Position numbers and translations under genes: made by a program. Positions 40,337 to 54,200 of a stretch of DNA of 64,000 bases are shown one piece after another. The stretch's first letter is position 1; the number at the start of each line of letters is the position of its first letter. The notes below the pieces were generated by a model. The model saw only the letters and a program-made list of their open reading frames with translations. It was not told where the DNA came from and searched no databases. This stretch comes from Paragorgia papillata (taxonomy: Eukaryota; Cnidaria; Anthozoa; Scleralcyonacea; Coralliidae), in NCBI GenBank assembly GCA_035771165.1, contig JAWNZC010000469.1, positions 1,142,001 through 1,206,000 on the forward strand, written 5' to 3'.

Positions 40337-40763
40337 GAGGCAAATGGAACGCCTGTCAAAATGCTATTTCTAAAAAACCAAATGATTGACGTCACGTTTA
40401 CTTCCCGGGCCGTGAATAAAAAGATGCATTATTATGACGTTGAGAAAACTCGCACTGTAGGCCCCACCTTGACGAAAGGGGGGACACGTGGAGAACCAAC
40501 GTGAAACCTGTGGTTAGTTTCCTATTGTCCACCTCATTATCCCTCAATGTACCCACCTTTCGTACAGCAATGGCATCGTGAGGATTTGATGTGATCTCAA
40601 GTCCCTCCAACTGTTCTCGTACATCGCGGGCTCGTTTCATAGATCTGTGTTGGCTAAAGTTCTCATAAAACCATTGAATGGAGTAATTCGTCTCTGCCCA
40701 CTGTTCGTAAACATTGAGCAAGGTAAGATGGTCGCCTCCTGGTCGGAAGAAGTTCTTTCTTAC

Positions 40764-40834
40764 CACATCACTATTACAACCACCACCATACCACCACTAT
40801 TACCACCACTATTACCATCATGGTCATTTATTGA
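40764..40834. repeat. Short ACC/ATT array at the start of unit 3
   Basis: CACCACCATACCACCACTATT-like repeats end in CATTTATTGACATAC, the same tail as the long arrays at 21,657 and 58,676. It cuts directly into the DHX16 exon at 40,763, marking a duplication breakpoint. Confidence 0.8.
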
Positions 40835-41730
40835 CATACTTTATTGCTATACTGAATTTTGTAATGCTATTAAATCAAAAACTCTTTTTAATATACAATT
40901 AAGAACTATCCTAAGCTAAAATTTAATTATTTACAAGAGTGACACTGCTTGCACAGTTCAAGACTTAATATTCCTATAATCCTATAAGTAATTGTTGTTT
41001 TCTAATATTAATCATCACTAAGGAATATTGACAATAATCATGTGAGTAAATGTTTTTCAAATTACTATATAGCTAATCATATTAAAAATTGTCATTCTGT
41101 ATTTCTGAAATTCTACATTTTCTAATCTTGTCTTTACACTACTAAATAACTAAGTATGTTTAAGTAGTAACAGTTGATATTTTACTTTACACATATAAAA
41201 CACAACAAAATCTACCTAACTTCTGAAGTTGAAATAAACATAAACGTGTTTAAAAATAAGCCGTTAAAATGTTGTTTTTCAACTTCGTAAAAACTTATAA
41301 CAAACTGCGAGAAATGAACTCTTAACAGACTTCAGTTAAAATCAAATAAGTTTCCAAAAGGCTTCTGGAGGAATCGCGTTTTCCGTTCTCGATATTTTTG
41401 AATTGGTGCTCTCCTTTTGAAATTTCTAGATCCGCTCCTAAGAGCTTTAGTTTGTGATGTTTTCTGTGTGCTGTTGCACTGTTTTAAATTTTTGTTAAAC
41501 TTTCTTTTCCTTTTTTTTCTTCTTTTTCTTTACTCTGTAAGAGTTAGAACTGGGATTATACAGAGTAAGGGTTATATAAGACAACGTTTTAGGGTTGGTT
41601 GGGATAAGATTTTGTTCAACGACATGACCTAGGTTCTTTATAAGCGTAAACAATTGAGTGCTGCGTACGTAGTGTTTTGGATATTAGTAAAGTGAAAAGG
41701 TAGCAAACTGCCGAGATTTCAGAAACGAAA

Positions 41731-42412
41731 TACTGACGTTTCGAGCGCAGCCCTCCATCACAGTTTACTTAAGAAAACTGGTAAAGGGTACCACTCAAAC
41801 TGACATCAGTTATTCGTTACTGTCATAAAAGGCTCTGCTCGAAATATCAGTTTTTCGTTTTTAAAATCTCGTCAGCTTGCCATCTTTTCGTTTTATTAAG
41901 CCTGTTTTCCAGTCATCGCAGAAACTGGCTTGCAGCTCGCAGCGAGTACTTGCATCTAATTAAAAAGAAGTCAGCATGAAAAACAAGCACTGTGAGTTAG
42001 TTTGAATTAGATGTAAGTACTCGCATTGAGCTGCGAGTCATTTCTGCCATGACTGGAAAAGAGGCTTTATAGGTTCTGCTTAGTCTGCTTCGCAGAGATC
42101 TCTTCGGCTCCAACACAAGGAATAGCAAGTTTAGAATATAGAGGGCCTTATAGGCAATGTAGAAAACTAGAAATACAAATCGAAAATGTTTAAAATGTTG
42201 GTGTACTGCTGACTTGAAATACTCATTAAGGAGGACTAACGTTTTTAGCGTAGGTCCTTCGTCAAAAAGAAATTTGTACTAAAATAAACGTATATACAAT
42301 ATTGTTTTAAATTTCACTACACTATTTCTTTCTCTCCATCCCCCCCCCCCCCCTCTCTCTCCCTCTCTCCCTCTCTCTCTCTGATGAAGGATCTTCGCTC
42401 AAAACGGTCAGA
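41731..42412. other. Hammerhead-like repeat cluster, unit 3
   Basis: Same three motifs; the first (41,732-41,764) has further decayed (CTGTGATGG instead of CTCTGATGC). The poly-pyrimidine tract between the motifs is short here (42,341-42,381). Confidence 0.3.
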
Positions 42413-45400
42413 CCTGCTTCATGAGTATTTCAGCTGTACACCAACTTTTTAAAAGAATACCCGACTGTTTGAACAAGTAGACATGAAAATGTTGGCAATG
42501 TCGTCTATTTTGAAAAATGCGTTGAATTTTATCATTTTACCATCTTGAATGATGACGTGAAATGGCTGCAAGCGAAGAGCAGCATGACTACTAGACGTGA
42601 TAGTTGGAAAAGATTATATTTCGATGGCTTCAGAGTGACTTTTTCTCATAATAAGAAGCATAATGACCTTTTGATTTAAAATCTGATCTAAGATTAGATA
42701 ATTAGGATTATAGGGTTAGGATTAGTATTGTCACAATGTCACTGTGAGGTCAATAAACCAATTTCTTGCCTGGTTGTTTTCGTGTTTTATTCAACTCTTT
42801 TTCATCGGCTGATATTCCCAGTGAGGAGTAAAATCGTCTGGCGTTAGCCCAGAGTAAAATGCGTAAGACTTGAGAGTCGAATGCCGCTTAGAAATGGTTA
42901 AGAGAAAGGTGTGAAAGTTAACTTTTTTCCCTCTAAAACGTTTTCCAGTGTAGATTTGTGCTTCCTTCTAGTTCCTTGCATAGCTCTAGTGTCAGTGCTG
43001 ATAATTGAAAAGTTGTTTTTCTTTACATTTGCAGCGTGTCTGTATCTGCCATCCGGAGAAAAATTAGATTTACCGTAAAAAGTGGAAACTTAATCCAAAT
43101 TAGAATTTCAGAACTTACTAGAACAAATATTTCTTCGCTCCTGAGAACTTTGAACTAATACTTTTCAATACTAAAGAGTAACACCAGGGCTGAGGAAAGA
43201 ACTAAAGAATAAAACAAATCTACACCGCAAAATGTTTTAGAAAGGAAAGATGTAATTTTTTATAGCTTTTTCCTATCAAGTCACGTCAAATTTCGATGTT
43301 CCAGACTTTTAGTTTTAGATAAATTTAAAAAAACCCAAAAAACATTAAAACAATCAGATCTAGCAGTCATTGACAGTCATGCTACTATTTAGTTTGACGT
43401 CATTTGACGTCATTATTCAAGATGGCGCCACTCGTGGTGAAATTAGCTTATACTCGCGCGTAATCTTTTTGAAAAGTAAATTATTTTTAAATTTCTTACA
43501 AGGCATCTTCAAAATAGACGAAGACGTTGACAACATTTTGATGCCAACTTGTTCAAATAGTCGGAGATGCCTTTTTGACATTTTCGAATGGATTTTGATA
43601 TGAGCGTGCGTAATGTGTTGTCAGCGGTATTACTCAGTAAAATACTTCTATTTCAGTTGGAGTAAACTTGTAACTTCCAGCCAGAAGAGATTTGTTTTGT
43701 GCAGAGCCAGGTTGGTATCCTGGGGGTAATTGATATGAGGAGCCAAGGTTGGAGTATGATCCTTGATTGTGATTGGAGTTATCACTGATGTAGAAATCAC
43801 GAACTCCAAAGCTTGGTCCGTAGTTAGGATGGCTGTAGATTGCACGTTCCTTGTTGTGAACGTCGCATTTGAATGCAGGTATGTCGTCTTTATTTTTTAA
43901 CGAAAACAAAAACGAGGAGTTCGACTCTTTATAAACACCTTGACCTGAAATAAAATGTAAAACATTTACTCCATGTGTTCATCATATTTTCCTTTACTTC
44001 ATCATTGACTTTAAAAAACATTTTAAACCAAAACAAAGAAAATTTTTAAAACAGTTCTATCATTGAATTCTCTTGAATGTACAGTTTTAGCAGAACATTA
44101 TAATTTTCTACACGTTTGATATAAAATACAGAAATATAGAAAAAAAATTCAAGTTCTAAAAACTAAAGTAAGGTTTCATTTGTTTAAAGTGTATATTTAC
44201 TACTAAATATACTAATATGCTGTAATCACAATTAAATATAGTATTATAATTATTTCTTTCACTACTCTAAATTATTTTATTGTTATAGTCAAAATGGAAA
44301 TACCTTCCCACTTCTTCTTCTGTAGTTTTGTTGTGTATTACTGTATTTCTGTAGCCACTACCGAAGCATGAGAAATATTTTTTGTTGAAAACTGTAACAT
44401 ATAACATAGTATAATTTAGCTTTAAATGGTATTTATTGATAATACAATGGATATTTATCCCAAATTGATACCAAGAGACGAATATACATTCAAGAATTGG
44501 TGACTTTTATCACTAGACTTTCCTCATGCTTTAGTAGCAGCTACAGAAATACAGTAATACACAACCAACTACAGAAGTGGAAGTGGGAAGGTATTTTGAT
44601 TTTGACTGCAAATTTAATATTTTTTTTTAATTATCATGTGTGGTCCTGATTCAAACTTGAATACTAAACTATCAGGAAGTCGCTGCATTTTTCATTTTTA
44701 AAAAAATATCAATATTTTGGCCTATAATAGAAAATACTTTTTATGACTTTTTGAATCTTGTGCTGCAACCTATGCTGTTAACCCATTGCTGCCTAGGATG
44801 TCTGAGGGTTCTCCTTTTGATGAGTAAAATCATCTGGTATTAGCCAGAGTGAAACAATAAAGGTGTCATTTTGGCTGGCTCGGGTATCCATTAGGTTTGA
44901 TGTAAAAAGGAAATTGGATGTATTTTATCTGCCAACAGACTATAAACATATTTCATTTTTGAAAATGTAGAATACTTCACATCAGACACCTCCACAGAGA
45001 TAAAATCTTAAGAGATGAGTCTTATGCCTCGACACGACCACGTTGATCTGCATCCTTCGCAATTCAGCCACTGGCTGCAAGTAAGGATGATTAGCCCCCA
45101 GTCCTTTTTTATCTTTAGGATAGCCTGGGATGCTTTTACCCATGCAGCAGTCCTACAGGTGGACACTTTTAAAAATGTTTGGACAGCAAGTTTTAGCATG
45201 AACAACCTCAGCAAAATATCATCTTCAAACAACAACAACAACAACAACAGGTTTTTCCTTTCTGATGTTTCTTGATTTCTGTCCCAGCTGTTGTTTTTTT
45301 AACTATTGTACAAGTTTTGTTACTTATTTTTATCAAGACATGCAGATATGATGATTTGGTTCTTACAACTACGTTCACCAAAATTTTTCCATGGCCTTGT

Positions 45401-46009
45401 GCACCAAAATTTAAAAATGTTCTTGATGGTCAGTTTTGAAACCCTGGCTACATACAAAAGCCTGAAGCTTGTGTGCAGCTGTGCTGACTAATTCCATAGA
45501 AATTAAGTGATGATAAAGATTTTCTATGACACACTATGTATGTGTTTTATAGTATGGTGTTGAAACATTTTTTAACACTTTTGAAGTTTAGAACATACCT
45601 TCCCAGTTCTGGATCTGTATATCCACCACAAATATAATCTCCGACTTTCACTAAAGTCACTGTAGGTCCCTTATTGTCACAACATCTGTGAAAATCTTTT
45701 GCACCCCATCCATCTCTGCTACTAGCCCGATAACAAAGACGCCATTGAAACTGATCATCCAACCATTCTTTCATTTGACTTTTATAATCATTTTTTCCCT
45801 TTCAGAATGATGGAGTGACTTAATAAATCACCAGGCATAGGATGATCAGCTAAATAAAGTTACACATGAAAATTAAACATGATTTAATTTAAACAATCTT
45901 AAAATTCTCATTTCTTTTGATCATAATCATTGACTTTCTTTGAAAACAATTGGTTTTAGATTTCAGGATTTTTTTCTTACTGACTTAAGATTGAATAGAT
46001 AGATATAGA

Positions 46010-47170
46010 TAGGATAGATAGATAGATAGCTTTATTAGTAATACCTTTGCAGCTGAAAGCTGAATTGCGTAATACTTTACAGGATAAAAATTTTATAATA
46101 AAATAATTAGAATAAATTAAGATTAATATCACTATCTATGTATAAAATGTTTGAATTAATCTATGTACTATTACTATAAATAAAACTGTTCTTGAGTCTA
46201 TTAGTTTTGCATATTGGCACATTGAAGCTTCGCTTCGCTTTCGTCGTAAGTTCACATCACAAGTGTTAGGCTCAGGTAGTAGATTGTGTAACTTATGGTT
46301 CTCATTACTAGTTATTTCATTAAAGAGGTTAACTGTTAAGGTTTTTCTGCGGTCATAGAGTGTAGTTAGGTTACTTATTGCTAAGGCATCAGCATAGGTG
46401 CAGACTTGAGAAGAGATTAATTCTTAGTGCACGCTTTTGCAATCGTTCTAAAGTCATTCGATAAATATTGCGGTAGTCCGTTATGGAACACTGGACACGC
46501 ATACTCAGTAATAGGACGTATGCATGTAATATAGAATATCAAGAGCTCTTTTGTTTGTACATTTGCTCTTTTAAGTTGTCTTAAAAAATAAAGTCTGGCG
46601 GACACCTTACGTATGATTTCTGAGACGTGACAGTTCCATTTTAGATCATTTGTAATGTTCAATCCGAGAAGTTTAATATTAGGAACTACTTCGATAGCTT
46701 TTTCATTGATTTCAACGGGAGCGAAAACGGGGTCCTTTCTTAGCGAATGAGATCCTCAGCTCTTTACATTTCTCTTCGTTTAACTGGAACCTGTTCTGGC
46801 GAGACTTCGTAGCTAGTTCTGAGACAGCATTCTAAATGTTGCTTAATTCGTCCTTATGAACAGGTTCAGCGATCGTTGTGTCGTCCACGTATTTCCATAA
46901 GTCATTGTCAGTGACTTCAATATCGTCGATCATCAGCACAAAGAGCCACGGGCCTAGTTTGGTTCCTTGTGGGACTCCGGCAGGGATATCTTTCCATTCT
47001 GATTTACAGTCACGTTCTAGTTTTACTCTCTGCTTACGACAACTCATACGGTTGCGCCGTTACCATCTGTGTGTTTGGTCCACGTGTGTATCATACTAAT
47101 AAGGGCATGCGTCGTTGATGACTTAGGGACGCATCCAAATTGGTTGGCACCAATTTTCTTAAGTATTGCT
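46010..47170 (-). mobile_element. 5'-truncated LINE in intron 1 of copy 3
   Basis: The minus strand shows reverse transcriptase blocks: SSTTHALISMIHTW, then GVPQGTKLGPWLFVLMIDD, the catalytic WKYVDDTTIAE, and later ECPVFHNGLPQYL-like text near 46,480. Frames are broken. The 3' end at about 46,010-46,030 is a GATA-type microsatellite, typical of CR1/L2 LINEs. The insertion is absent from copies 1 and 2. Confidence 0.75.
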
Positions 47171-47179
47171 GGTTTCACA

Positions 47180-47575
47180 TCCTAAGCCCCCTCCCCCTAA
47201 TAAGCCCCTCCATCCGATAACACCCCTCCCTCTAATAAGCCCCCTCCCTCTAATAACTCCCTCCCTCTAATAAGCCTTCCCTCTAATAAGCCCCCTCCCT
47301 TTAATAACCCCCTCCCTCTGATAACCTGATAACCCCCTCCCTCTGATAACCCCCTCCCTCTGATAACCCCCTCCCTCTAATAAGCCCTCCCTCTAATAAG
47401 CCCTCCCTCTAATAACCCCCTCCCTCTGATAACCCCCTCCCTCTAATAAGTCCCCTCCCTCTGATAAGTCCCTCTCTCTTAATAAGTCCCCTCCCCCTAA
47501 CAAGCCCCCCCCCCCCCCCCCGCTCTAAGCCCCTCCTCCATCTAATAAGCCCCATTCCTCTAATTAGCTTCCTCC
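47180..47575. repeat. Short version of the CCCTCCCTCTAATAAG minisatellite
   Basis: About 0.4 kb of the same unit as the 29,065-31,432 array, in the same intron of copy 3, with a C run of about 17 near 47,506. Confidence 0.9.
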
Positions 47576-48742
47576 CTCTACAGTAATCATATCATTCTAC
47601 GATCTTACCTATTTCTCCCAATTTCTCCAGAATATCATCAACATCCAAGTCATCTATTTTCATCACTTTCATATTCAATCTTGCCATCATGCACAGGCTT
47701 CAAATTCTTTTGGAATCTCATTCTTGACATGTTCAATATTTTCTTCAATCATCTTCTGAGAGGAAAGTACTTCTTCAATGCTGCCTTTCTCCAAAAGACT
47801 CCTTGGTAGACCAACTGAGTTATTCACCTTATCAACATAACTCTTTTATGCCATCCTGTTGTTTGCTCAGATCTGTGTGCATTTCATTATAAATCTTGTC
47901 TACTTCGTTAATCATAAGCTGAGCTTTCTCGTCTAGCTTCTCCGAGACTTTTTTCAAGATGTCTTCTTTCTGTTGAGTGATTCTGGCCTTCACTTTCTTG
48001 GCGTTCTCTTCAAGGAAGTGTGTGACCTTGCTGATGGCTTCCAGTGCTTCCTTGGCCTCAGATAATTTCTCGTCTAAAGTGGCACAGCCTGATCGTAATG
48101 CTTCTCTTTGCTTTTCAGCCACTTCGTCAACCGAGAGACATGAATGATTTTGTTTGATGTGATTCAAGAGCATACAATGACTACAGATCAGTTCTTTGCA
48201 TGTCTCGCAATAGAACTTAAGGGTCTTGTTCTCATGTTTCTTGCAGTAAAGTTTTGCTCTGATCTTGGCTTCGTTCTCAGCTTGACTCAACTCGTTTATT
48301 GATAACACAGTGTGTTTCTTGTTGCTTGGCCATCTCTCGTGACACGCGAGACATTTTTCGCACATGAACATCTCACAAGTTGTACACCGACTAACGGCTG
48401 GCTCTTGGCAATGAGAACATTTAGAAACCTTTGCTTGCCGTTGAATCGCCCATGACGTCTAACATATTTCGGATAAAATGACTGCTCGCCATTCCTGCTA
48501 CTTCATCTTTTGGTTTCAGATTAAATTCTGACCGACATGTCGGACAGTTGAATACTTCAATCTCTTTACCAGCTGCTTGCTCACGATGGCGTTTTACAAA
48601 CTTCTCTAAACAGATTTTGCAAAACGAGTGTAAGCAAGGCATTAATGTTCGTGGTTCGTTCAAAGTTTCTAAGCAAATGGAACATGTGAGTAAGGATTCT
48701 AGTTTCATCAACTGGAACGGCGACGGTTGGAGAAGTAGCCAT

Positions 48743-49270
48743 TGTAGACAACGTTTTCTTCAAAAAGTGTAGTAGTTTCTTGTAAACTTAATCAGCAGGC
48801 AAAACTGGAAATCGTTTGACTCACTTCAGGTCTTGGAAATCTTTCTTTCGGTTTCACAATAGTCAATTCTCGGTAAATGGTCATATGATTCCTTATTTCA
48901 CTGTAAACTAAGTAATATCCTGCTGTGATTGGTATTTCCGGTATATATTTCCATATTCTTATATATCCTAATATTATTTCATTGGAGGAGTTCGCCCTGG
49001 CCTGCACCACATGCATACCAGTACATGCGTATTAAACAGTACCTAGCAACGCGATTAGGTACAAAAGCTTTCTTTTTATCTTAATTTAACGTGTAAAGCA
49101 AGGCGATTATAACACAAGCGGTTTTATTTACATGCGCGATTACATTTAAAGATGCATTCAACGATGTGATTTATTCCTGCATTTCATTATGTTAAACACC
49201 GCTAATACCAATATATCCTGTCTCGCAATACCTGGGGGGGGGGGGGGGGGTATTAAACGAACGAACAAAA
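48743..49270 (-). promoter_or_regulatory. Upstream region of TLDc copy 3
   Basis: Matches 19,854-20,380 nearly base for base, including TATCCTGCTGTGATTGG, GGAGGAGTTCGCCCTGG and the long AT-rich part, then ends in a G run before the ACC/ATT array. Likely promoter and 5' UTR. Confidence 0.4.
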
Positions 49271-49289
49271 CGAATTAAATCTTATTACA

Positions 49290-50968
49290 TGACCACCACT
49301 ATCGACTTACACATGACCACCACTATCGATCATCACCATCAGTGCCATCATCATTATCACCACCATCAATCAACACCATCATGAATCATCACCATCACTA
49401 CCACCACCATTACCACCACCACCATTACTATCACCACCATTACCACCACCAGCACTATTACCACCACTACTATTGCCACCACCACTATTGCCACCACCAC
49501 TATTGCCACCACCACTATTGCCACCATAGAACCACCACCACCATTACCACTACCACTATTACCACCACCATTACAACCACTATTACAACCACTATTACCA
49601 CCACCATTACCACCACTATTACCACCACCATTACCACCCCCATTAGCACCACCACCTCCATTACCACCACCATTACCACGACTATTACCACCACCATTAC
49701 CACCACCACCACCATTACCACCACTATTACCACCCCCATTACCACCACCACCACCACCATTACCACCACTATTACCACCCCCATTACCACCACCTTTACC
49801 ACAACTATTCCACCACCATTACCACCCCCATTACCACCACCACCACCATTACCACCACTATTACCACCACCATTACCACGACTATTACCACCACCATTAC
49901 CACCTACTTTTACCACCACCATTACCATCACTATTACCACCACCACCATTACCACCACTACCACCACTATTACCAACACCATTACCACCACCACCATTAC
50001 CACCACTACCACCACTATTACCACCACCATTACCACCACTATTACCACCACCATTACCACCACTATTACTACCACCATTAACCACCCCCATTACCACCAC
50101 CATTACCACCACTATTACCACCACTATTACTACCACCATTACCACCACTATTACCACCACCATTACCAACCACTATTACCACCACCATTACCACCACTAT
50201 TACTACCACCATTACCACCCCCATTACCACCACCATTACCACCACTATTACCACCACTATTACTACCACCATTACCACCACTATTACCACCACCACTATT
50301 ACTACCCACCACTATTACTACCACCATTACCACCACTATTACCACCACCACTATTACCAGCACCATTACCACCACCACCATTACCACCACTACCACCACT
50401 ATTACCACCACCATTACCACCACTGTTACCACCACCATTACCATTACCACCACTATTACTACCACCATTACCACCCCCATTAACCACCACCATTACCACC
50501 ACTATTACCACCACTATTACTCCACCCTTTACTACCACTATTACCACCACCACTATTACCACCACCATTACCACCACTATTACCACCACCATTACCATTA
50601 CCACCACTATTACTACCACCATTACCACCACTATTACCACCACCACCACTATTATCACCACCATTACCACCACCACCATTACCACCACTACCACCACTAT
50701 TACCACCACCATTACCATTACCACCACTATTACTACCACTATTACCACCACTATTACCACCACCATTACCACCACCATTACCATTACCACCACTATTACT
50801 ACCACTATTACCACCCACCATTACCAACACCATTACCACCACCACCACCATTACCAGCACTATTACCACCACCATTACCAACACCATTACCACCACCACC
50901 ACCATTACCAGCACTATTACCACCACCATTACCATGACTATTACCACCACCATTACCACCACCATTAC
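49290..50968. repeat. ACC/ATT minisatellite, left half
   Basis: About 1.7 kb of CACCACCATTACCACCACTATTAC-type units. It continues after the Gypsy element at 57,191, so one array of about 3.2 kb was split. Frames up to 531 codons here are repeat artefacts. Confidence 0.95.
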
Positions 50969-51152
50969 TATTGTGTCTTAACTTTTATTCAACAATCACT
51001 TAGTATTTAATCCTCTCGCTCGTAATATCTAAACTCAACTAAAAGGCTTGTCTACAAACTGAAAACCTATATCTAATACTTAATTAGAAATCACACCATA
51101 ATCCTTAATCGTGTCCGTTTCCATAATTAGTTAATCACATTAAATCACAACA
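50969..51152 (-). repeat. 3' LTR of the Gypsy element
   Basis: 184 bp, identical by eye to the 5' LTR at 57,007-57,190. On the minus strand it starts TGTTGTGATTTAATG and ends AAGACACAATA. Confidence 0.88.
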
Positions 51153-51245
51153 TCTCCCTTTACCACTGAATATAATATCTATAATCTAAATATAAAAGAC
51201 TAGGCTTATTGTCAATGTAATTACGCTTCAAATAACATGTTAAAC

Positions 51246-54200
51246 TTAGCGCGCGTCAAAATGTTTAATTGTCCGATTTCCAAAGAAATCAGGTCGACGT
51301 CGATTTCTCCGTGGATATCTTTGCTGGGCTTCGGGTGTTTCGTCTAGCACTGGCTGAGGTCGATCTCGTTGGAATTCCTCATCTTCGTCGTCTGCACTTT
51401 CGCCCGTGTGATCATCGTCGTCGTCGTTGGCAATTCCATCAAACTTTTTGAAATGCGAGATGTGCCTTGTAATACGCTTGCCAGCTCTCTCAGCAGTGAC
51501 AGAAGAACCGCTTATTACCACCACTTTATAAGGTCGAGGATCGTAATATGTTGAAAACTTATTCTTCTTGGCTTGTTGAACAAGAACAGTATCACCAACG
51601 ATAACGCTCGATGGTTTTACTCGTCTTTTCTTGTCAACGTAAAGTTTTCGTTTTTCTTCACACCTCTCTTGGATCTTTTGCTGGGTCTCTGTCGAGTCAG
51701 CGCTTTTAGGAATAACTGTAGGTATTCCACTGCGAATAACACGACGGAACAACAATTCTGCTGGGGCTACACCAGTCGTTGTGTGCGGCGTTGAACGATA
51801 GCTTAATAGAAACTTATAGATAGCTCGATGCCAATCTTCTCCTTGTAGTTTTGCAGCTCGAATGGCTTTGTTCAAAGGCTTCATGAATGATTCCACCTGC
51901 CCATTTGCTTGAGGCCAAAGCGGAGTTACCCTGTGGTGTTTAAATGCCGTTGTCTTCAAAATACGCGTTAAGTTCATGGCTTTGAAATGGAGGGCCATTG
52001 TCAGAAGTGATCTTATCCGGCATACCGTGGGTGGCAAATATTCTGTCCATTTTGGATATCACCATTGATGCTGTTGTGGATTTCATGATGTCGACTTCGG
52101 GGAACTTTGAATAAGTGTCGATGAGCACTAACAGCATTTCCCCTGTGGGAAACGGACCACAGAAATCCATATGGAGATGGCTCCATGGTTTCGTAGGGGT
52201 TTGTGTGATGTGCTGTGGTGGTGGTGGAGTAGCTGTGGTCATTGCTTGACACGCGAGACATGTTTTGACAAGAGTTTCGACATCTTTGTCAATATTTGGC
52301 CACCAGACTTTGGTTCTGAGGAGTTGTTTTGTTTTCACCACCCCTTGGTGTCCTTGGTGGGCTAGTTTCAGGGTTTTTGTTCGGAGTGTGGAAGGCATAA
52401 CGAATACGGTTTTTCGCGTAGGAGGACGCCGTTTGCTGTAACCGATAACTCATGGCGTAGCTTGTAAAATGATTTAGTGTTATTGTTCCGCCATTTGTCT
52501 GTCTGAAATGCTTGGATGACTGCGCATAACTCGGTATCATTCGCGGTTTCTGCCTCGATTTCTGCTAGTGTCATAGCTTTGGGTACTGCGTTCGCTGCCA
52601 CAAAATTCACATATTGGTCAGCAACGTTGTCTTTCGTCTTACGGGTGGGCAAAGGCATGCGTGAGAAAATATCAGCAGGGTTTTCCTTCACCTGTTCTAT
52701 AGCAAACTTTGAAATCATACTGCTGGAGGCGAAGAACCCATCTTTCAATCCTGGCTGGTGGTTTTGACGTAGGTGAGAAAAGTATCTCGAGAGCTTTATG
52801 GTCGGTAAACAGTTGGAATGTTGTACCAATGAGGTACATGTGAAAGCGTTCGCAGCCCCAAACCAAAGCCAAAGCTTCGCGTTCGGTCTGCGAATAACGC
52901 TGCTCCGTTGGAGTGAGTGAGCGACTAGCGAAGGCGACGTTGTGAACTGCACCATCTGGGTCGATGTTTGCAAGAATGGCACCAAGACCATACGGACTGG
53001 CATCGACTGTGAGCTGCGTTTCGTGGTGCGGATTATAGTAGGCCATAATGCAATCTTCAGCAAGCGCTGTTTTTACTTTGTCGAAGGCCGTTTGGTGGGC
53101 GGAAGTCCAACACCACTGGACTCCTTTCCGGGATGGTGGCGAAGTCACGCAAAAATCTTGCACAATAATTTGCGAGACCAAGAAAACTGCGCAGCTGCTG
53201 GACGGTTTGGGGCACTTGGGTGTGTTGTAAGGCGGCAATCTTCTGTGGGTCGGCTTGTAGACCATCTTTTGTCAGGATATAGCCATAGAACCACAACGAT
53301 TCTTGTCGGAAAAGGCACTTGTCGGAATTAACGGTTAATCCTTTTACTTGCAAACGGGAAATTAGAGCATATAATCGTTCATCATGTTCTTTTTCGGTTC
53401 TCCCCCATACGATGATGTCGTCAGCAATGTTTCGAGTGCCTTCTAGACCACGTAACGCATTCTGAATGGCATTTTTGAAACACTTCGCTGGCGGTATTGA
53501 TGCCGAATGGGAGACGTTTATAGCGGAACAGTCCTCGATGAGTGGTAAAAGTCGTAACAGATCTTGCGGCTTGTGTGAGTGGGATTTGATGGTACCCAGC
53601 GCGAAGGTCGAGTTTGCTGAACTTCTGCGCGCCATTCAGGGCTTCGAGGAGTTCCTCAATGGTCGGAATGGGATGACGTTCGCGTTTAATTGCCGTGTTG
53701 ACTTGACGGTAATCTCCACAAACACGCACTTCCGAGGGATTATGAGGTTTTGGCGCGACAACTAATCCACTTACCCAATCAGTGCTTTCATCTTGCACTG
53801 GCTCGATAATGTCCTTTGCGATATAATCTTCAATCCAGCTATCCAGTTGCTTGCGCAAATGAAACGGTGTGCGACGATAAACTTGCGAGACAGGGGGAAC
53901 TTGGGTATCCTACATGAAGCGTTTGTTCATAGTCTTTGAGCTTCCCAATGCCATCAAAAACATGCGGATATTTTTTACGTAGGTCTGCCTCGATCTGAAC
54001 TGTGTGCCCCTGATTTTGGTATTTTGGAAGCGTAATTGATCTTCGACGGTGGTAAAGTTTGCTTCGGTTTGTTATTAGGGTAACCGGCTGTTGGCATGGA
54101 CGATGCTGTAGAGCTGGAAGGTCCAAGGGGTTTAACAACGTGTAGGTTCAGCTGAAGAAGGCCGAGCTCGGAGGATGTAGCACAACTTAGTAGGGAACCA

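Larger units (their letters stand above)
35393..40763 (-). pseudogene. DHX16: DHX16-like splicing helicase, C-terminal exons, broken
   Basis: Four exons of the C-terminal region of a DEAH-box pre-mRNA splicing helicase can be read. At 40,763-40,557: [15 protein letters not shown] and [18 protein letters not shown], donor GTGGGT. At 38,933-38,856: acceptor ATCTTCTAG, FFYHTAHLGKGGQYRTVKHQ, but with a TGA four codons in and a lost donor. At 35,857-35,759: [20 protein letters not shown], donor GTATTG. At 35,524-35,393: [14 protein letters not shown], the last exon with its stop. Phases match the DHX16 family. The first exon is cut at RKNFFRP by the ACC/ATT repeat that starts unit 3, and no N-terminal or helicase-core exons occur in the window. 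It is a fragment of the gene broken by the duplication, not a working gene. Confidence 0.82.
43634..48742 (-). pseudogene. RING/B-box/TLDc gene copy 3 with seven 1-nt insertions
   Basis: Exon positions match copy 2: 48,742-47,609, 45,849-45,599 and 43,944-43,634. Exon 1 is 1,134 nt against 1,129 in copy 2, from five single-base insertions (near 48,704, 48,449, 47,846, 47,712 and 47,663). Exon 2 has two more (near 45,795 and 45,610) plus one extra codon. The RING, B-box and coiled-coil residues are otherwise almost those of copy 2, and exon 3 is intact, ending FTPTEIEVFY. Only insertions and no nonsense changes are seen, so assembly error is a real alternative to gene death. Confidence 0.75.
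40835..49270. repeat. Segmental duplication unit 3
   Basis: Collinear with units 1 and 2 from TATTAAATCAAAAACTC to the upstream region ending TATTAAACGAACGAAC. Specific changes: a LINE insertion (46,010-47,170), a small minisatellite, an extra segment near 45,010-45,120, and single-base insertions through the gene. Confidence 0.85.

Noticed and set aside
39808..40389. 193-codon KSERKNRV repeat protein
   Set aside because: A 24-bp minisatellite without stops gives open frames on both strands; no start context or flanking domain.
49342..50937. 531-codon open frame rich in T, H, P and related minus frames
   Set aside because: It lies wholly in the ACC/ATT minisatellite; all frames of such triplet repeats stay open without coding.
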